From assembly GCF_900156175.1 (NCBI RefSeq), contig NZ_FTMV01000009.1, positions 62,001 to 126,000 of the forward strand: a stretch of DNA of 64,000 nucleotides, in the 5' to 3' direction. The notes under the pieces were generated by a model. It had not been told where the DNA came from, searched no databases, and saw nothing but the letters and a program-made list of their open reading frames with translations. The stretch is from Janthinobacterium sp. TND4EL3 (GTDB taxonomy: Bacteria > Pseudomonadota > Gammaproteobacteria > Burkholderiales > Burkholderiaceae_D). The translations under genes were made by a program, and so were the position numbers. The number at the start of each line of letters is the position of its first letter. Position 1 is the first letter of the stretch. Below, one piece after another: positions 39,459 to 47,985 of the stretch.

Positions 39459-40624
39459 TTGGCGGCACCCAGGGCTACGCTGCCGGCGGAGGCGGCGGCA
39501 GTCACCGGCGCGGCCGTTTCCGCGCCCAGAATGCTCACTTTCTGGCCCGGCTTGAGCAGGTTGACACCGGCCGTGACCACCGTCTGCCCTGGCTTCACGC
39601 CCGAGGTCAGCAGCAATTCATTGCCGGCCACGCCGCCCACCGTCACCGGCACGAGCTTCACGGCGCCGTTTTCCACCACCCACACGGAGCTTTGCGACTT
39701 TTCATTGAACAGGGCCGTCAGCGGCACCTTGATCTGCGGCATGGCCGTCTGCGAGGCGAACTGCACCACGGCCGTCATGCCCAGGCGCGCTTGCGGCGCG
39801 TCCGGGATGCTGACCTTGGCCAGATAGGTGCGCGTGGCGGGGTCGGCCACGGGCGACACTACACGTATCTTGCCCGGCAAGCCCTGCTGCGGATCGGCCC
39901 ACAGGCGCACCGTGACATCCTTGACCTTGCGCAAGGTCTCGACCTTGTCTTCAGGAATGCCGATCACGACTTCCTTCTCGCCGCTCCTGGCCACGACGAC
40001 GACGGGCGCGCCGGGCGCCACCACCTGCCCCACTTCGGCCTCGATGCGCGTGACAACGCCGTCCGCATCGGCCAGCAAGCTGGCGTAGCCGGACTGGTTG
40101 GCCTGGCCCCGGTACAGCGCTTGCGCCGCTTCCACGTTCGCCTGCGCGGCCTTGTAGGTGGCATCCTTGCCGTCAAGCACCGCCTGGCTGACGAAATTTT
40201 TCTCGCGCAAGTCCTGATAACGCTTCAGTTCCGCGCGCGCCAGGTCGCGGCTCGTTTCCGCGCTCACCAGCGACGCCTTGGCCTGCGCCTGCGACAGCTG
40301 CAAGTCGACGGGGTCGAGCTGCATCAGCACCTGCCCCTTGTTCACCATGGCGCCCACGTCCACCTTGCGCGCGACGATCTTGCCGCCCACGCGGAAACCC
40401 AGCTGCGACGCCACGCGGGGCACGACCTCGCCCGCCAGCTCCACATTCACATCGACATTACTACTTGACAACACAATCGCGCGCACGGGGCGCACATCGT
40501 CCACCTTGGCGGCTGGCTTGGAACAGGCCGCCAGCGTCATGGCAAGGGCGGCGGCGGCGATCAGGCGCAGGGCGGGAAGCGTGGGCGCGCCGGTCTCGCG
40601 GCGCAGGGTTTTCAGGGCAAACAA
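39455..40624 (-). CDS. RND efflux adaptor (membrane fusion lipoprotein)
   Basis: A 389-residue periplasmic adaptor. The signal peptide ends in a lipobox (MTLAAC), so it is a lipoprotein; then barrel-sandwich/lipoyl halves (GGKIVARKVDVGAMVNKGQVL and VVTRIEAEVGQVVAPGAP), an alpha-hairpin between them, and beta-barrel and membrane-proximal domains. Start: a TTG at 40622-40624 has AAAGGAAA eight bases upstream and gives a normal signal peptide (MFALKTLRRETG); an ATG at 40702 would add 26 residues with no ribosome site. Forms an operon with the pump gene. Confidence 0.9.
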   Translation of the reverse strand: MFALKTLRRETGAPTLPALRLIAAAALAMTLAACSKPAAKVDDVRPVRAIVLSSSNVDVNVELAGEVVPRVASQLGFRVGGKIVARKVDVGAMVNKGQVLMQLDPVDLQLSQAQAKASLVSAETSRDLARAELKRYQDLREKNFVSQAVLDGKDATYKAAQANVEAAQALYRGQANQSGYASLLADADGVVTRIEAEVGQVVAPGAPVVVVARSGEKEVVIGIPEDKVETLRKVKDVTVRLWADPQQGLPGKIRVVSPVADPATRTYLAKVSIPDAPQARLGMTAVVQFASQTAMPQIKVPLTALFNEKSQSSVWVVENGAVKLVPVTVGGVAGNELLLTSGVKPGQTVVTAGVNLLKPGQKVSILGAETAAPVTAAASAGSVALGAAK

Positions 40625-40781
40625 GGTATTTTCCTTTACTATGCGGGCTGTTGGATTTTTGCGTGAGGAAACTTTTAGCTCGCTCGCCAAACTTTTTCGC
40701 ACGCGATATCCTTAAATTTGTGACAATATCAACTCTGTCATCGGAGGCATGCTGCCTCTTACTGACTTTCTGGTTATTAAT

Positions 40782-40787
40782 TATAAT
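40782..40787 (+). promoter_or_regulatory. possible -10 element (TATAAT) of hpnC
   Basis: A perfect TATAAT lies in the AT-rich patch 65 bases before hpnC. The corresponding -35 region (about 40759-40764, TTACTG) is poor, so the call is tentative. Confidence 0.35.
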
Positions 40788-40851
40788 CGCGAGTAAACGT
40801 TTTTAGTGACTTTTGCGTCATTAATCTCAAGATAAAACCGAAGCGTGTTCA

Positions 40852-41733
40852 ATGCCTGTAGATCATTACGAAAATTTTCCTGTAGCATCATTTTTACTGC
40901 CGCGCCGCCTGGTGCCCGCCGTCGAAGCCATCTATGCCTTCGCCCGCAGCGCCGACGACCTGGCCGATGAAGGCGACGCCGCGCCGGCCGAACGCCTGGC
41001 CTCCCTGCACGCCTACGAAGAGGCGCTGGAGCGCATCGCCCGCGGGGAAGGCCATGCCGGCGAGAACGCCGCCATGTTCGACCGCCTGGCGGCCGTCATT
41101 GCCAAACACCAGTTGCCGCTCAAGCCCTTCCGCGATCTCTTGTCGGCCTTCAGGCAGGATGTGCAGACGACGCGCTACGCCAGCTACGACGACGTGCTCG
41201 ATTACTGCGCCCGCTCGGCCAACCCCGTGGGGCTGCTGATGCTGCACCTGTACGGTGCGGCCGATGAAGAGAATGTACGCGATTCCGACGCCATATGTTC
41301 AGCTTTACAACTAATTAATTTCCTGCAAGACGTGGCCATCGACCAGCAAAAGGAACGCATCTACCTGCCGATGGAAGACCTGAGCCGCTTTGCCGTCTCG
41401 CCGGCCGCCTTCGAGCGGCCCGAGGCGCATGGCAAGTGGAGCGCCCTGATGCGCTTCGAGGTGGCGCGCACGCGGGCCCTGATGCTGTCCGGCGCGCCGC
41501 TGGCCCTGCGCTTGCGCGGACGCATCGGCTGGGAGCTGCGCCTCGTCGTGCAAGGGGGCTTGCGCATCCTCGAAGCCATCGAAGCCGTCAATTACGACGT
41601 CTTCCGCCGCCGCCCGAAGCTGGAAAAGCGCGACTGGCTGATCATTTTCTGGCGCGCCCTGCGCATGTCGCGCAAAAGCCTGTATCAAGAGACGCAAGTA
41701 AAAACGGCTTTTCCCCCGTCGGCCACTCTGTAA
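40852..41733 (+). CDS. hpnC: hydroxysqualene synthase
   Basis: A 293-residue trans-isoprenyl diphosphate synthase-type protein of the squalene/phytoene synthase fold. It has the two Asp-rich motifs in modified form (SADDLADE, and NFLQDVAID). In the three-step bacterial route HpnC converts presqualene diphosphate to hydroxysqualene. The order hpnC-hpnD-hpnE with tight spacing supports the assignment. It starts MPVDHYENFPVASFLLP, the typical N-terminus. Squalene-hopene cyclase is not in the window. Confidence 0.93.
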   Translation: MPVDHYENFPVASFLLPRRLVPAVEAIYAFARSADDLADEGDAAPAERLASLHAYEEALERIARGEGHAGENAAMFDRLAAVIAKHQLPLKPFRDLLSAFRQDVQTTRYASYDDVLDYCARSANPVGLLMLHLYGAADEENVRDSDAICSALQLINFLQDVAIDQQKERIYLPMEDLSRFAVSPAAFERPEAHGKWSALMRFEVARTRALMLSGAPLALRLRGRIGWELRLVVQGGLRILEAIEAVNYDVFRRRPKLEKRDWLIIFWRALRMSRKSLYQETQVKTAFPPSATL

Positions 41734-41779
41734 GACGATAGAATAGCGGCTTCGATCTGCAACCCTTGCTCTTTTGACT

Positions 41780-42613
41780 ATGTCTCCCGACGAATACTGC
41801 CAACAAAAGGCCGCCCAGAGCGGCTCCAGCTTCTACTACAGTTTCCTGTTCCTGCCGGCCGAGCGCCGCAAGGCCATCACGGCCCTGTATGCGTTCTGCC
41901 GCGAAGTCGATGACACGGTCGATGAATGCACGGACGAAGCCGTGGCACGCACCAAGCTGGTCTGGTGGCGCAAGGAAGTCAAGGCCATGTACGAGGGCAT
42001 CCCCACGCACCCCGTGATGCGCGCGCTGGAGCCGCACCTGGCCGTGTATCAACTGGAAGAAAAGCATTTGCAGGCCATCATCGACGGCATGGAAATGGAC
42101 TTGAACCAGACCCGCTACCTCGACTACCAGGCCATGAGCCGCTATTGCTGGCACGTGGCCAGCGTGGTGGGCATCTTGTCGGCCAGCATCTTTGGCGCGA
42201 CGCGCCCGGAAACCCTGCTGTATGCGGAAAAGCTGGGCCATGCCTTCCAGCTGACCAATATCATCCGCGACGTGGGCGAAGATGCGCGCAAGGGGCGCAT
42301 CTATTTGCCGATCAGCGAATTGCAGCAGTTCAACGTGACGGCGGCAGACCTGCTCAATGCGCGCCACAGCGAAAATTTCGAAAACCTCATGCGTTTCCAG
42401 GTGGCGCGCGCACAGCAAGCCTATGACGAGGCGTTCGCCCTGCTGCCGGCGGAAGACCGCCGCGCCCAGCGCCCGGGCCTGATCATGGCCGCCATCTACC
42501 GCACCTTGCTCAATGAAGTCGAGCGCGACGGCTACCACGTGCTGAAACAGCGCATCTCGCTCACGCCGATCCGCAAACTGTGGCTGGCGTGGAAGACCTG
42601 GGTCCGTGGCTGA
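41780..42613 (+). CDS. hpnD: presqualene diphosphate synthase
   Basis: A 277-residue squalene/phytoene-synthase-fold enzyme that joins two farnesyl diphosphates into presqualene diphosphate. First Asp motif FCREVDDTVDE, second TNIIRDVGEDARKGRIYLP, both intact. ATG at 41780 is chosen; a TTG two codons upstream in frame is less likely. Its last eight bases overlap the hpnE start, so the two are translationally coupled. Confidence 0.95.
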   Translation: MSPDEYCQQKAAQSGSSFYYSFLFLPAERRKAITALYAFCREVDDTVDECTDEAVARTKLVWWRKEVKAMYEGIPTHPVMRALEPHLAVYQLEEKHLQAIIDGMEMDLNQTRYLDYQAMSRYCWHVASVVGILSASIFGATRPETLLYAEKLGHAFQLTNIIRDVGEDARKGRIYLPISELQQFNVTAADLLNARHSENFENLMRFQVARAQQAYDEAFALLPAEDRRAQRPGLIMAAIYRTLLNEVERDGYHVLKQRISLTPIRKLWLAWKTWVRG

Positions 42614-43979
42614 TCTTCGCGTGAAGCAGCGCTATGCCGTCATCGGCGCCGGCTGGGCCGGCTGCGCGGCGGCCATGGAACTGGCGCGCGCCGGCCACGC
42701 CGTGACCGTCTACGAGGCGGCGCGCACCCTGGGCGGCCGCGCGCGCCGGGTCGAACGGGAAAAGACGGTGCTCGACAACGGCCAGCACATCCTGCTGGGC
42801 GCCTACACGGAAACCTTGCGCCTGATCAAACTCGCCGGGCAAGACCCGGCCGAACTGATCCTGTCGCTGCCCCTGCAGATGCGCTACCCGGTCGACTCAG
42901 GCGGCATGGATTTTCTCGCGCCGCGCCTGCCCGCGCCGCTGCACCTGGCCTGGGCCCTGCTGCGCGCCAAAGGCTTGCAACGCGCCGACAAACTGTCGCT
43001 GATGCGCTTTTCGACGGCCATGCGATGGATGGGCTGGCAGCTGTACAACGATTGCACGGTCAGCGAATTGCTGCAGCGCTTCGACCAGACGGACCGTTTG
43101 AACCGCCTGATGTGGCACCCGCTGTGCCTGGCCGCACTGAACACGCCGCCCGAACGGGCTTCGGCCCGCGTCTTCATCAACGTGCTGCGCGACAGCCTGG
43201 GGGCAAGCCGCCGCCGCGCGTCCGACATGCTGATCCCGAAAACGGACCTGTCCGCCCTGCTGCCCGAGGCGGCCGCCCGCTACGTGGAACAGCACGGCGG
43301 CGCAGTCCGCACGGGCGCCAAGATCACCGCCTTGCACGCCCTGCCCGATGGCCGCTGGCGGCTCGATGACGCAGACAGCTTTGACGCCGTCATCGTCGCC
43401 ACCTCGTCCGTGCAGGCGGCCACGCTGCTGCAGGGCGTGCGCGACCCCCGCCTCGATGACGCCATTACCCGCATGCAAGCTTTCACGCCGGAAGCCATCA
43501 GCACCTGCTACCTGCAGTACGACGCCGCCGTGCGCCTGGACTTGCCGTTCTGCGCCCTCGTCGATGCGCCGGAACAGCAGCACTGGGGCCAGTTCGTCTT
43601 CGACCGGGGCCAGCTCGACGGCAAGCAGGCGGGCTTGCTGGCCGTCGTCATCAGCGCCTCCGGCTCTGCCGCCGAGCAAGGCCACGGGCCGCTGGCGCAA
43701 GCCATCGCGGCCCAGCTGGCGCAGGTCTTGCGGCGCCCGGAACTGGCGCGGCCGGCCTGGACCCAGCTGATCACGGAAAAGCGCGCCACCTTTGCCTGCG
43801 CGCCCGACTTGCTCCGCCCCGGCAATGCCAGCGGCGTGCCGGGCCTGCTGCTGGCCGGCGACTACACGGCCAATGAGGACCGGACGCAGGATTATCCGGC
43901 CACCATCGAGGCAGCCGTGCGCAGCGGCGTGGCGGCCGCCAGGGTCGTCACCACGGCCAAGGCGGCAAAACAGACTTGA
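42606..43979 (+). CDS. hpnE: hydroxysqualene dehydroxylase
   Basis: A 457-residue FAD-dependent amine-oxidase/phytoene-desaturase-fold protein that reduces hydroxysqualene to squalene. Rossmann FAD site YAVIGAGWAGCAAAMELA, GGRARR motif, and C-terminal FAD contact LLAGDYTANEDRTQDYPA followed by IEAAVRSG. Starts with GTG at 42606, overlapping the end of hpnD. It completes farnesyl diphosphate to squalene with its two neighbours. Confidence 0.94.
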   Translation: MADLRVKQRYAVIGAGWAGCAAAMELARAGHAVTVYEAARTLGGRARRVEREKTVLDNGQHILLGAYTETLRLIKLAGQDPAELILSLPLQMRYPVDSGGMDFLAPRLPAPLHLAWALLRAKGLQRADKLSLMRFSTAMRWMGWQLYNDCTVSELLQRFDQTDRLNRLMWHPLCLAALNTPPERASARVFINVLRDSLGASRRRASDMLIPKTDLSALLPEAAARYVEQHGGAVRTGAKITALHALPDGRWRLDDADSFDAVIVATSSVQAATLLQGVRDPRLDDAITRMQAFTPEAISTCYLQYDAAVRLDLPFCALVDAPEQQHWGQFVFDRGQLDGKQAGLLAVVISASGSAAEQGHGPLAQAIAAQLAQVLRRPELARPAWTQLITEKRATFACAPDLLRPGNASGVPGLLLAGDYTANEDRTQDYPATIEAAVRSGVAAARVVTTAKAAKQT

Positions 43980-44103
43980 CGGTGCATCCTGCCCTGGTGT
44001 CGCTGGCCCCCGCGAAATTGCATTCTGTCGCACCGCGCTGGTGCGCTTGCCTGCGCTTGGGTACAGTCCGATCATCGACAACGGCCATGCCACGGGGAAT
44101 ACC

Positions 44104-44259
44104 ATGCACACCACCTTGCACTTGAAAAACAGCTTGAAAGCCGTGGCGCTGCTCGCTGGTGTGCTGCTGGCCACCCTGCTCGTCGTTCAGGTACGGCAGG
44201 CGCCACACGACCATTTTTTGCAGAGCCAGGCAAGCATGCTGCTGCCGGCGCTGGGCTAG
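44104..44259 (+). CDS. small single-pass membrane protein
   Basis: A 51-residue product with one hydrophobic segment (about residues 12-28, AVALLAGVLLATLLVVQV). The ATG is preceded by GGGGA with five-base spacing. It ends 24 bases before the HAAS-domain gene and may be co-transcribed with it. No family recognised; the short length leaves doubt. Confidence 0.45.
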   Translation: MHTTLHLKNSLKAVALLAGVLLATLLVVQVRQAPHDHFLQSQASMLLPALG

Positions 44260-44283
44260 ACAGCGCGCAGGAACAGGAAGAAC

Positions 44284-45057
44284 ATGATGAACAAGCAAGA
44301 TTATCTCGACGCGCTGCGGCGCGCGCTGGCGGGCTTGCCGCCGGACCTGGCGAGCAAGACGCTCGATTACTACGAACAGACCTTCATCGAAGGGGCGGCA
44401 GCGGGCCGCAGCGAGCAAGAGATTGCCCAGGAACTGGGCGACCCGAAAAAGATCGCCCTCACCTTGCGCAGCAGCACCCACCGCCAGGCCTTCGAACAGA
44501 AGAAAACCCCCGTCAACCTGCTGCGCCTGCTCGTCTCGCTGGTGGGCCTGGCCATCTTCAACCTGTTCATGGTCGTGCCGGCCGCCGTGTACGCGGCCCT
44601 GCTGGCCACCCTGTACGCTGTCGGCCTGAGCTTTTACCTGGCCGGCATCGCCATCACGGCCAGCGGCCTGTCCGGCGCCAACGAACTGGTGCTGGACGGC
44701 CCGCTGCGCCACGCCTTCATCCATGACGATGACGGCGGCGAGCGGCGCGAAACGCGCATCACCATCGGCGACGCGGGCATTGAAGTGCACCACCTGCCGC
44801 TGCCCGCCGGGGCAGAAGCCGACGCGCCGGGCGCCTCCTCGCGCGTGATGGAACGGGCCGAGGCGCTGGCTGGCGGCGGCATCCGTATCTCGACGGACAT
44901 GGACCGCGATGCGCGCACGACGCAAACCGTGTTCGGCATGGGCATGTTGCTGGGCGGCATAGCCATCTTCCTGCTCAGCCTGGTAGTCACGCGGTACACC
45001 CTGATCGGCATCAAGCGCTACGTCGCCATGAATGTCTCCCTGCTCAAAGGTCACTAG
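44284..45057 (+). CDS. HAAS-domain (DUF1700) membrane protein
   Basis: A 257-residue inner-membrane protein. Residues 1-65 are the HAAS signalling domain (NKQDYLDALRRALAGLPP, then DYYEQTFIEG and EIAQELGDPKKIA), followed by two or three membrane segments (about 78-125 and 220-245). HAAS proteins usually work with PadR regulators and adjacent adhesin-like proteins to sense envelope state; here no PadR gene is next to it. The ATG (44284) follows AGGAAGAAC. The GIN-domain gene follows ten bases after its stop. Confidence 0.85.
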   Translation: MMNKQDYLDALRRALAGLPPDLASKTLDYYEQTFIEGAAAGRSEQEIAQELGDPKKIALTLRSSTHRQAFEQKKTPVNLLRLLVSLVGLAIFNLFMVVPAAVYAALLATLYAVGLSFYLAGIAITASGLSGANELVLDGPLRHAFIHDDDGGERRETRITIGDAGIEVHHLPLPAGAEADAPGASSRVMERAEALAGGGIRISTDMDRDARTTQTVFGMGMLLGGIAIFLLSLVVTRYTLIGIKRYVAMNVSLLKGH

Positions 45058-45067
45058 AAAGGCTGTC

Positions 45068-45874
45068 ATGAAACGCTTGTTCAAAGTTGGCCTGTCCATG
45101 TTCCTGCTGGCCCTGGTGCTGATCGCCATGTCGTATGCGGCGCTGCGCGCCAAGGGCATCAGCAGCCCCAGCAGTGCGGCGGGACGCGCCGTGCGCAGCG
45201 ACACGCGCCCCATCTCCGCCAACATCACCAGCATCGACCTGGCCGGCCCCATCGACCTGGTGCTGCGGCGCGGCGCCACGCCGTCGCTGAAAGTGAGCGG
45301 CGAGCAGCGCCTGCTGTCGAACGTCGATACGACGCAGGACGGCACGACCCTGCATATCGGCCCGAAAGGCATGCTGTTCCATCACCGCCAGCCGCTGCAG
45401 GTGGAACTGGTGCTGCCAGCCCTCGTCCGCGTGGACGTGCACGGCAATGGCGACAGCAAGATCACGGGTTTCTCCGGAGATAGTTTTATTTTGGAAGTAA
45501 TGGGTTCAGGCAACGTCAGCTTCACGGGCCGCTACAAGCAAGTGCAAGCCACCGTCAACGGCAGTGGCGACCTCGACATCAATGCCGGCAACAGTGACAG
45601 CGTGGTGCTGGAAATGGTGGGTTCCGGCCGCCTGGCCGCCAGCGGCAACACGAAGTTCCTGCGCGCCGACCTGAGCGGTTCAGGCGACATCGACGCCGAA
45701 CACCTGGCCGCCGACAAGGCCAGCGTCAGCCTGCAAGGCTCGGGCCAGAGCACCGTCTTCGTGCGCGACGCCGCCAACCTGACCCTGCGCGGCAGCGGCG
45801 ACATCCACGTGCACGGCAACCCGCGCCAGCGCGAGACCCAGAAAAGCGGCTCAGGCGATATCATCTGGCATTGA
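45068..45874 (+). CDS. GIN-domain (DUF2807) exported protein
   Basis: A 268-residue protein with an N-terminal membrane or signal segment (residues 8-26) and a right-handed beta-helix built from repeats of about 20 residues, each with a GSG turn (MGSGNV, NGSGDL, VGSGRL, SGSGDI, QGSGQS, RGSGDI, SGSGDI). This is the putative auto-transporter adhesin head GIN domain. It probably sits in the periplasm or on the surface. Operon partner of the HAAS protein, ten bases apart; joint role in envelope sensing is inferred. Confidence 0.88.
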   Translation: MKRLFKVGLSMFLLALVLIAMSYAALRAKGISSPSSAAGRAVRSDTRPISANITSIDLAGPIDLVLRRGATPSLKVSGEQRLLSNVDTTQDGTTLHIGPKGMLFHHRQPLQVELVLPALVRVDVHGNGDSKITGFSGDSFILEVMGSGNVSFTGRYKQVQATVNGSGDLDINAGNSDSVVLEMVGSGRLAASGNTKFLRADLSGSGDIDAEHLAADKASVSLQGSGQSTVFVRDAANLTLRGSGDIHVHGNPRQRETQKSGSGDIIWH

Positions 45875-45880
45875 TGATGA

Positions 45881-46010
45881 CGCAGTTCACAATCTACTGC
45901 GCGGCGCGATTTGCGGCTGGCGATGCTCGCTGCCTCGGCGGCCCCGTACCAGAGTACAGCTGCGCTTCTCAGCCACAACTCGGGGCCGCTCGCTACGATT
46001 GTGAACAGCG
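45881..46010. repeat. 130-base imperfect palindrome between convergent genes
   Basis: The outer arms 45881-45894 and 45997-46010 (cgcagttcacaatc / gattgtgaacagcg) match at 13 of 14 positions; within lies a second pair, gcggccccg near 45938 and cggggccgc near 45981. It fills the gap between two convergent genes, suggesting an extragenic repeat that may act as a bidirectional terminator. Confidence 0.6.
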
Positions 46011-46043
46011 TCGTGGCGCTAACGATCAAATGCTGTTGTAATT

Positions 46044-47285
46044 TCAAAAATTCCCTTCCAGCCAACTGACCGCCTGCTCGCCGGCCGCCTTGCCTTGCGC
46101 CAGGCAGGCCGTCAGCAGGTAGCCGCCCGTGGGCGCTTCCCAGTCCAGCATTTCCCCTGCCACGAACACGCCCGGCATGGCGCGCAGCATGCTGCCGTCG
46201 ATGCCGTCAAAGTCCACGCCACCGGCGCTGCTGATGGCTTCATCGATGGGCCGCGGGCGCTTGAGCGTGACGGGCAGCAGCTTGATGGCGGCCGCCAGCC
46301 TGGCCTCGTCGGCAAAGTCGGCCGCGCTCAGGCATTCGCGCAGCAGGCCCGATTTCACCCCTTTGATGCCCAGCCGGCTTTGCAAATGGCTGGACATGGA
46401 ACGGGCGCCGCGCGGACGCGTCACTTCCTCGAAGACGCGCTCATGGCTGTGGTCGGGCGCCAGGTCCAGCCAGATGGTGGCGTGGCCGTCGCGCGCGATC
46501 TGCTCGCGCAGGGCGGCCGACAAGGCGTAGATCAGGCTGCCCTCGACGCCGCCCGCCGTGATGACGAACTGGCCCTGGCGCTTGATCATGCAGTCGTCGA
46601 TGTCGCGCGCCGAAATGGCCACCGTCGCCAGCGGTTCGCCCGCATGGCGGCTGCTGAAATGCGCGCTCCAGTCCACGTCGAAGCCGCAATTGGCGGGCGC
46701 CAGCGCCTGCACGGCCACGCCCTGCCCTTGCAGCAGCGGCACCCAGGCGCCATCGGAACCGAGGCGCGCCCAGCTGCCGCCGCCCAGGGCCAGGATCACG
46801 GCGTCAAAGCGGCACAGGCGCTCGCCGTCCGGCGTGGCGAAGGCCAGCTGGCCGTCCTGCCAGCCCGTCCAGCGGTGGCGCATGTGAAATTGCACGCCCG
46901 CTTCGCGCAAACGGTGCAGCCAGGCGCGCAGCAGGGGCGCCGCCTTCATGTCGGTCGGAAAAACGCGGTTCGAGGAGCCGACGAAGGTGTCGACGCCCAG
47001 GCCATGCACCCAGTCGCGCACCTTTTGCGGGCCGAACTGGTCCAGCGCCGCTTGCACGCGGTGCGCCTGCCGGCCATAGCGCGAGACGAAAGCCTGGTAG
47101 CCTTCCGCATGCGTGATGTTCATGCCGCCGCGCCCCGCCAGCAGGAACTTGCGGCCGACGGACGGCATGGCGTCGAACAACTCCACCCTGGCTCCTTGGT
47201 CAGTGGCCGCCTGGGCGGCCATCAGGCCGGCGGGGCCGCCGCCGATGACGGCGATGTGGAAGGGAGGAAGGCTGGAATGGGTCAT
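46044..47285 (-). CDS. BaiN/YhiN-type flavoprotein (TIGR03862-like)
   Basis: A 413-residue FAD-binding oxidoreductase. N-terminal Rossmann site IAVIGGGPAGLMAAQAA, then GRKFLLAGRGGMNITHAEG typical of the HI0933/YhiN family, ALGGGSWARLGSDG, and a C-terminal FAD contact PGVFVAGEMLDWEAPTGGYLL. Family members are poorly characterised NAD(P)/FAD oxidoreductases; no substrate can be given. The ATG at 47283-47285 (MTHSSLPPFHIAVIGG) fits the family; the frame extends 28 codons upstream. Confidence 0.9.
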   Translation of the reverse strand: MTHSSLPPFHIAVIGGGPAGLMAAQAATDQGARVELFDAMPSVGRKFLLAGRGGMNITHAEGYQAFVSRYGRQAHRVQAALDQFGPQKVRDWVHGLGVDTFVGSSNRVFPTDMKAAPLLRAWLHRLREAGVQFHMRHRWTGWQDGQLAFATPDGERLCRFDAVILALGGGSWARLGSDGAWVPLLQGQGVAVQALAPANCGFDVDWSAHFSSRHAGEPLATVAISARDIDDCMIKRQGQFVITAGGVEGSLIYALSAALREQIARDGHATIWLDLAPDHSHERVFEEVTRPRGARSMSSHLQSRLGIKGVKSGLLRECLSAADFADEARLAAAIKLLPVTLKRPRPIDEAISSAGGVDFDGIDGSMLRAMPGVFVAGEMLDWEAPTGGYLLTACLAQGKAAGEQAVSWLEGNF

Positions 47286-47439
47286 GGCAAGCGGGGAAGA
47301 CGGTGAAAACCCCGGCATTTTAGTCGAGATACGGCCGGCCGATGGCAAGAATGCCGAAAAATGATGCATACTGCGCGCAGATGCTGCACGATCAGCGCTT
47401 CGACTTCACGAGACAACGCGACGACAAGAGGAGAAACAC

Positions 47440-47673
47440 ATGGGCGCAGGATTCTGGATTTCCCGCTATTTGCTGGCCAGTTCGATCTTATTCATCATCC
47501 TGACGGTGGTCGAATACAGCAAGGGCACCACTAGCCAGACCGACATCCTCAGCGCTCTGGCCTGGTCGCTGGTGGCGTCGGCCATCTTCATCGGTTCGAA
47601 ATACTGGCGCTACCGCAAGGCTGTCGCCTGCGCCGCCTGCGACGGGGACAAGCCGAAAACCAGGTCGCCATGA
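47440..47673 (+). CDS. small two-pass membrane protein
   Basis: A 77-residue protein with two hydrophobic segments (residues about 7-24 and 38-54) and a basic Cys-containing tail (CAACDGDK). A strong ribosome site, AGAGGAG, precedes the ATG. No family recognised. Its stop overlaps the convergent terminator of the moaD transcript. Confidence 0.65.
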   Translation: MGAGFWISRYLLASSILFIILTVVEYSKGTTSQTDILSALAWSLVASAIFIGSKYWRYRKAVACAACDGDKPKTRSP

Positions 47674-47702
47674 AAAAACGGCCACTTCGATGCAGTGGCC
47701 GT
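47673..47702 (-). terminator. terminator of thrC-moeA-moaD
   Basis: Nine-bp stem acggccact / agtggccgt (47678-47686 with 47694-47702), followed on the minus strand by T6. It lies just past the moaD stop. Confidence 0.8.
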
Positions 47703-47720
47703 CTTGTTTGAAAAGCGGGA

Positions 47721-47975
47721 TCAGCCGCCCGTCACGGGCGGAAAGAACGCCACCTCGTCGCCTTCAGCGATCACGGTATCGGCATCGCACATCACCTGAT
47801 TATGCGCCGTGCGCAGCGCGCGGCCCTGCGCCAGCGCGTATTCCCAGTTGCCGCCGCGGCCGATCAGCAGGGTTCGCACCTCGCCCACCGTCAGCGGCCC
47901 TGCCACTTCGAGTACTTCCTGGGCCGTGCCCACCAGCTCGCGCACGCTGGCGAAAAATCGCAGATTGATCTTCAT
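47721..47975 (-). CDS. moaD: molybdopterin synthase sulfur carrier subunit
   Basis: An 84-residue ubiquitin-like protein whose C-terminal Gly-Gly (PPVTGG) carries the thiocarboxylate used by MoaE to convert cyclic pyranopterin to molybdopterin. The fold pattern MKINLRFFASVRELVG and the GDEVAFFPP ending are typical. ATG at 47973-47975 with AAGGA upstream. Lies ten bases after moeA. moaE is not adjacent in the window. Confidence 0.94.
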   Translation of the reverse strand: MKINLRFFASVRELVGTAQEVLEVAGPLTVGEVRTLLIGRGGNWEYALAQGRALRTAHNQVMCDADTVIAEGDEVAFFPPVTGG

Positions 47976-47985
47976 CAAGGCTTCC

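Noticed and set aside
36045..39827. 1260-codon plus-strand frame opposite the RND genes
   Set aside because: It is a His/Gln/Arg-rich shadow frame of the GC-rich minus-strand efflux genes and begins inside the antisense of tRNA-Leu.
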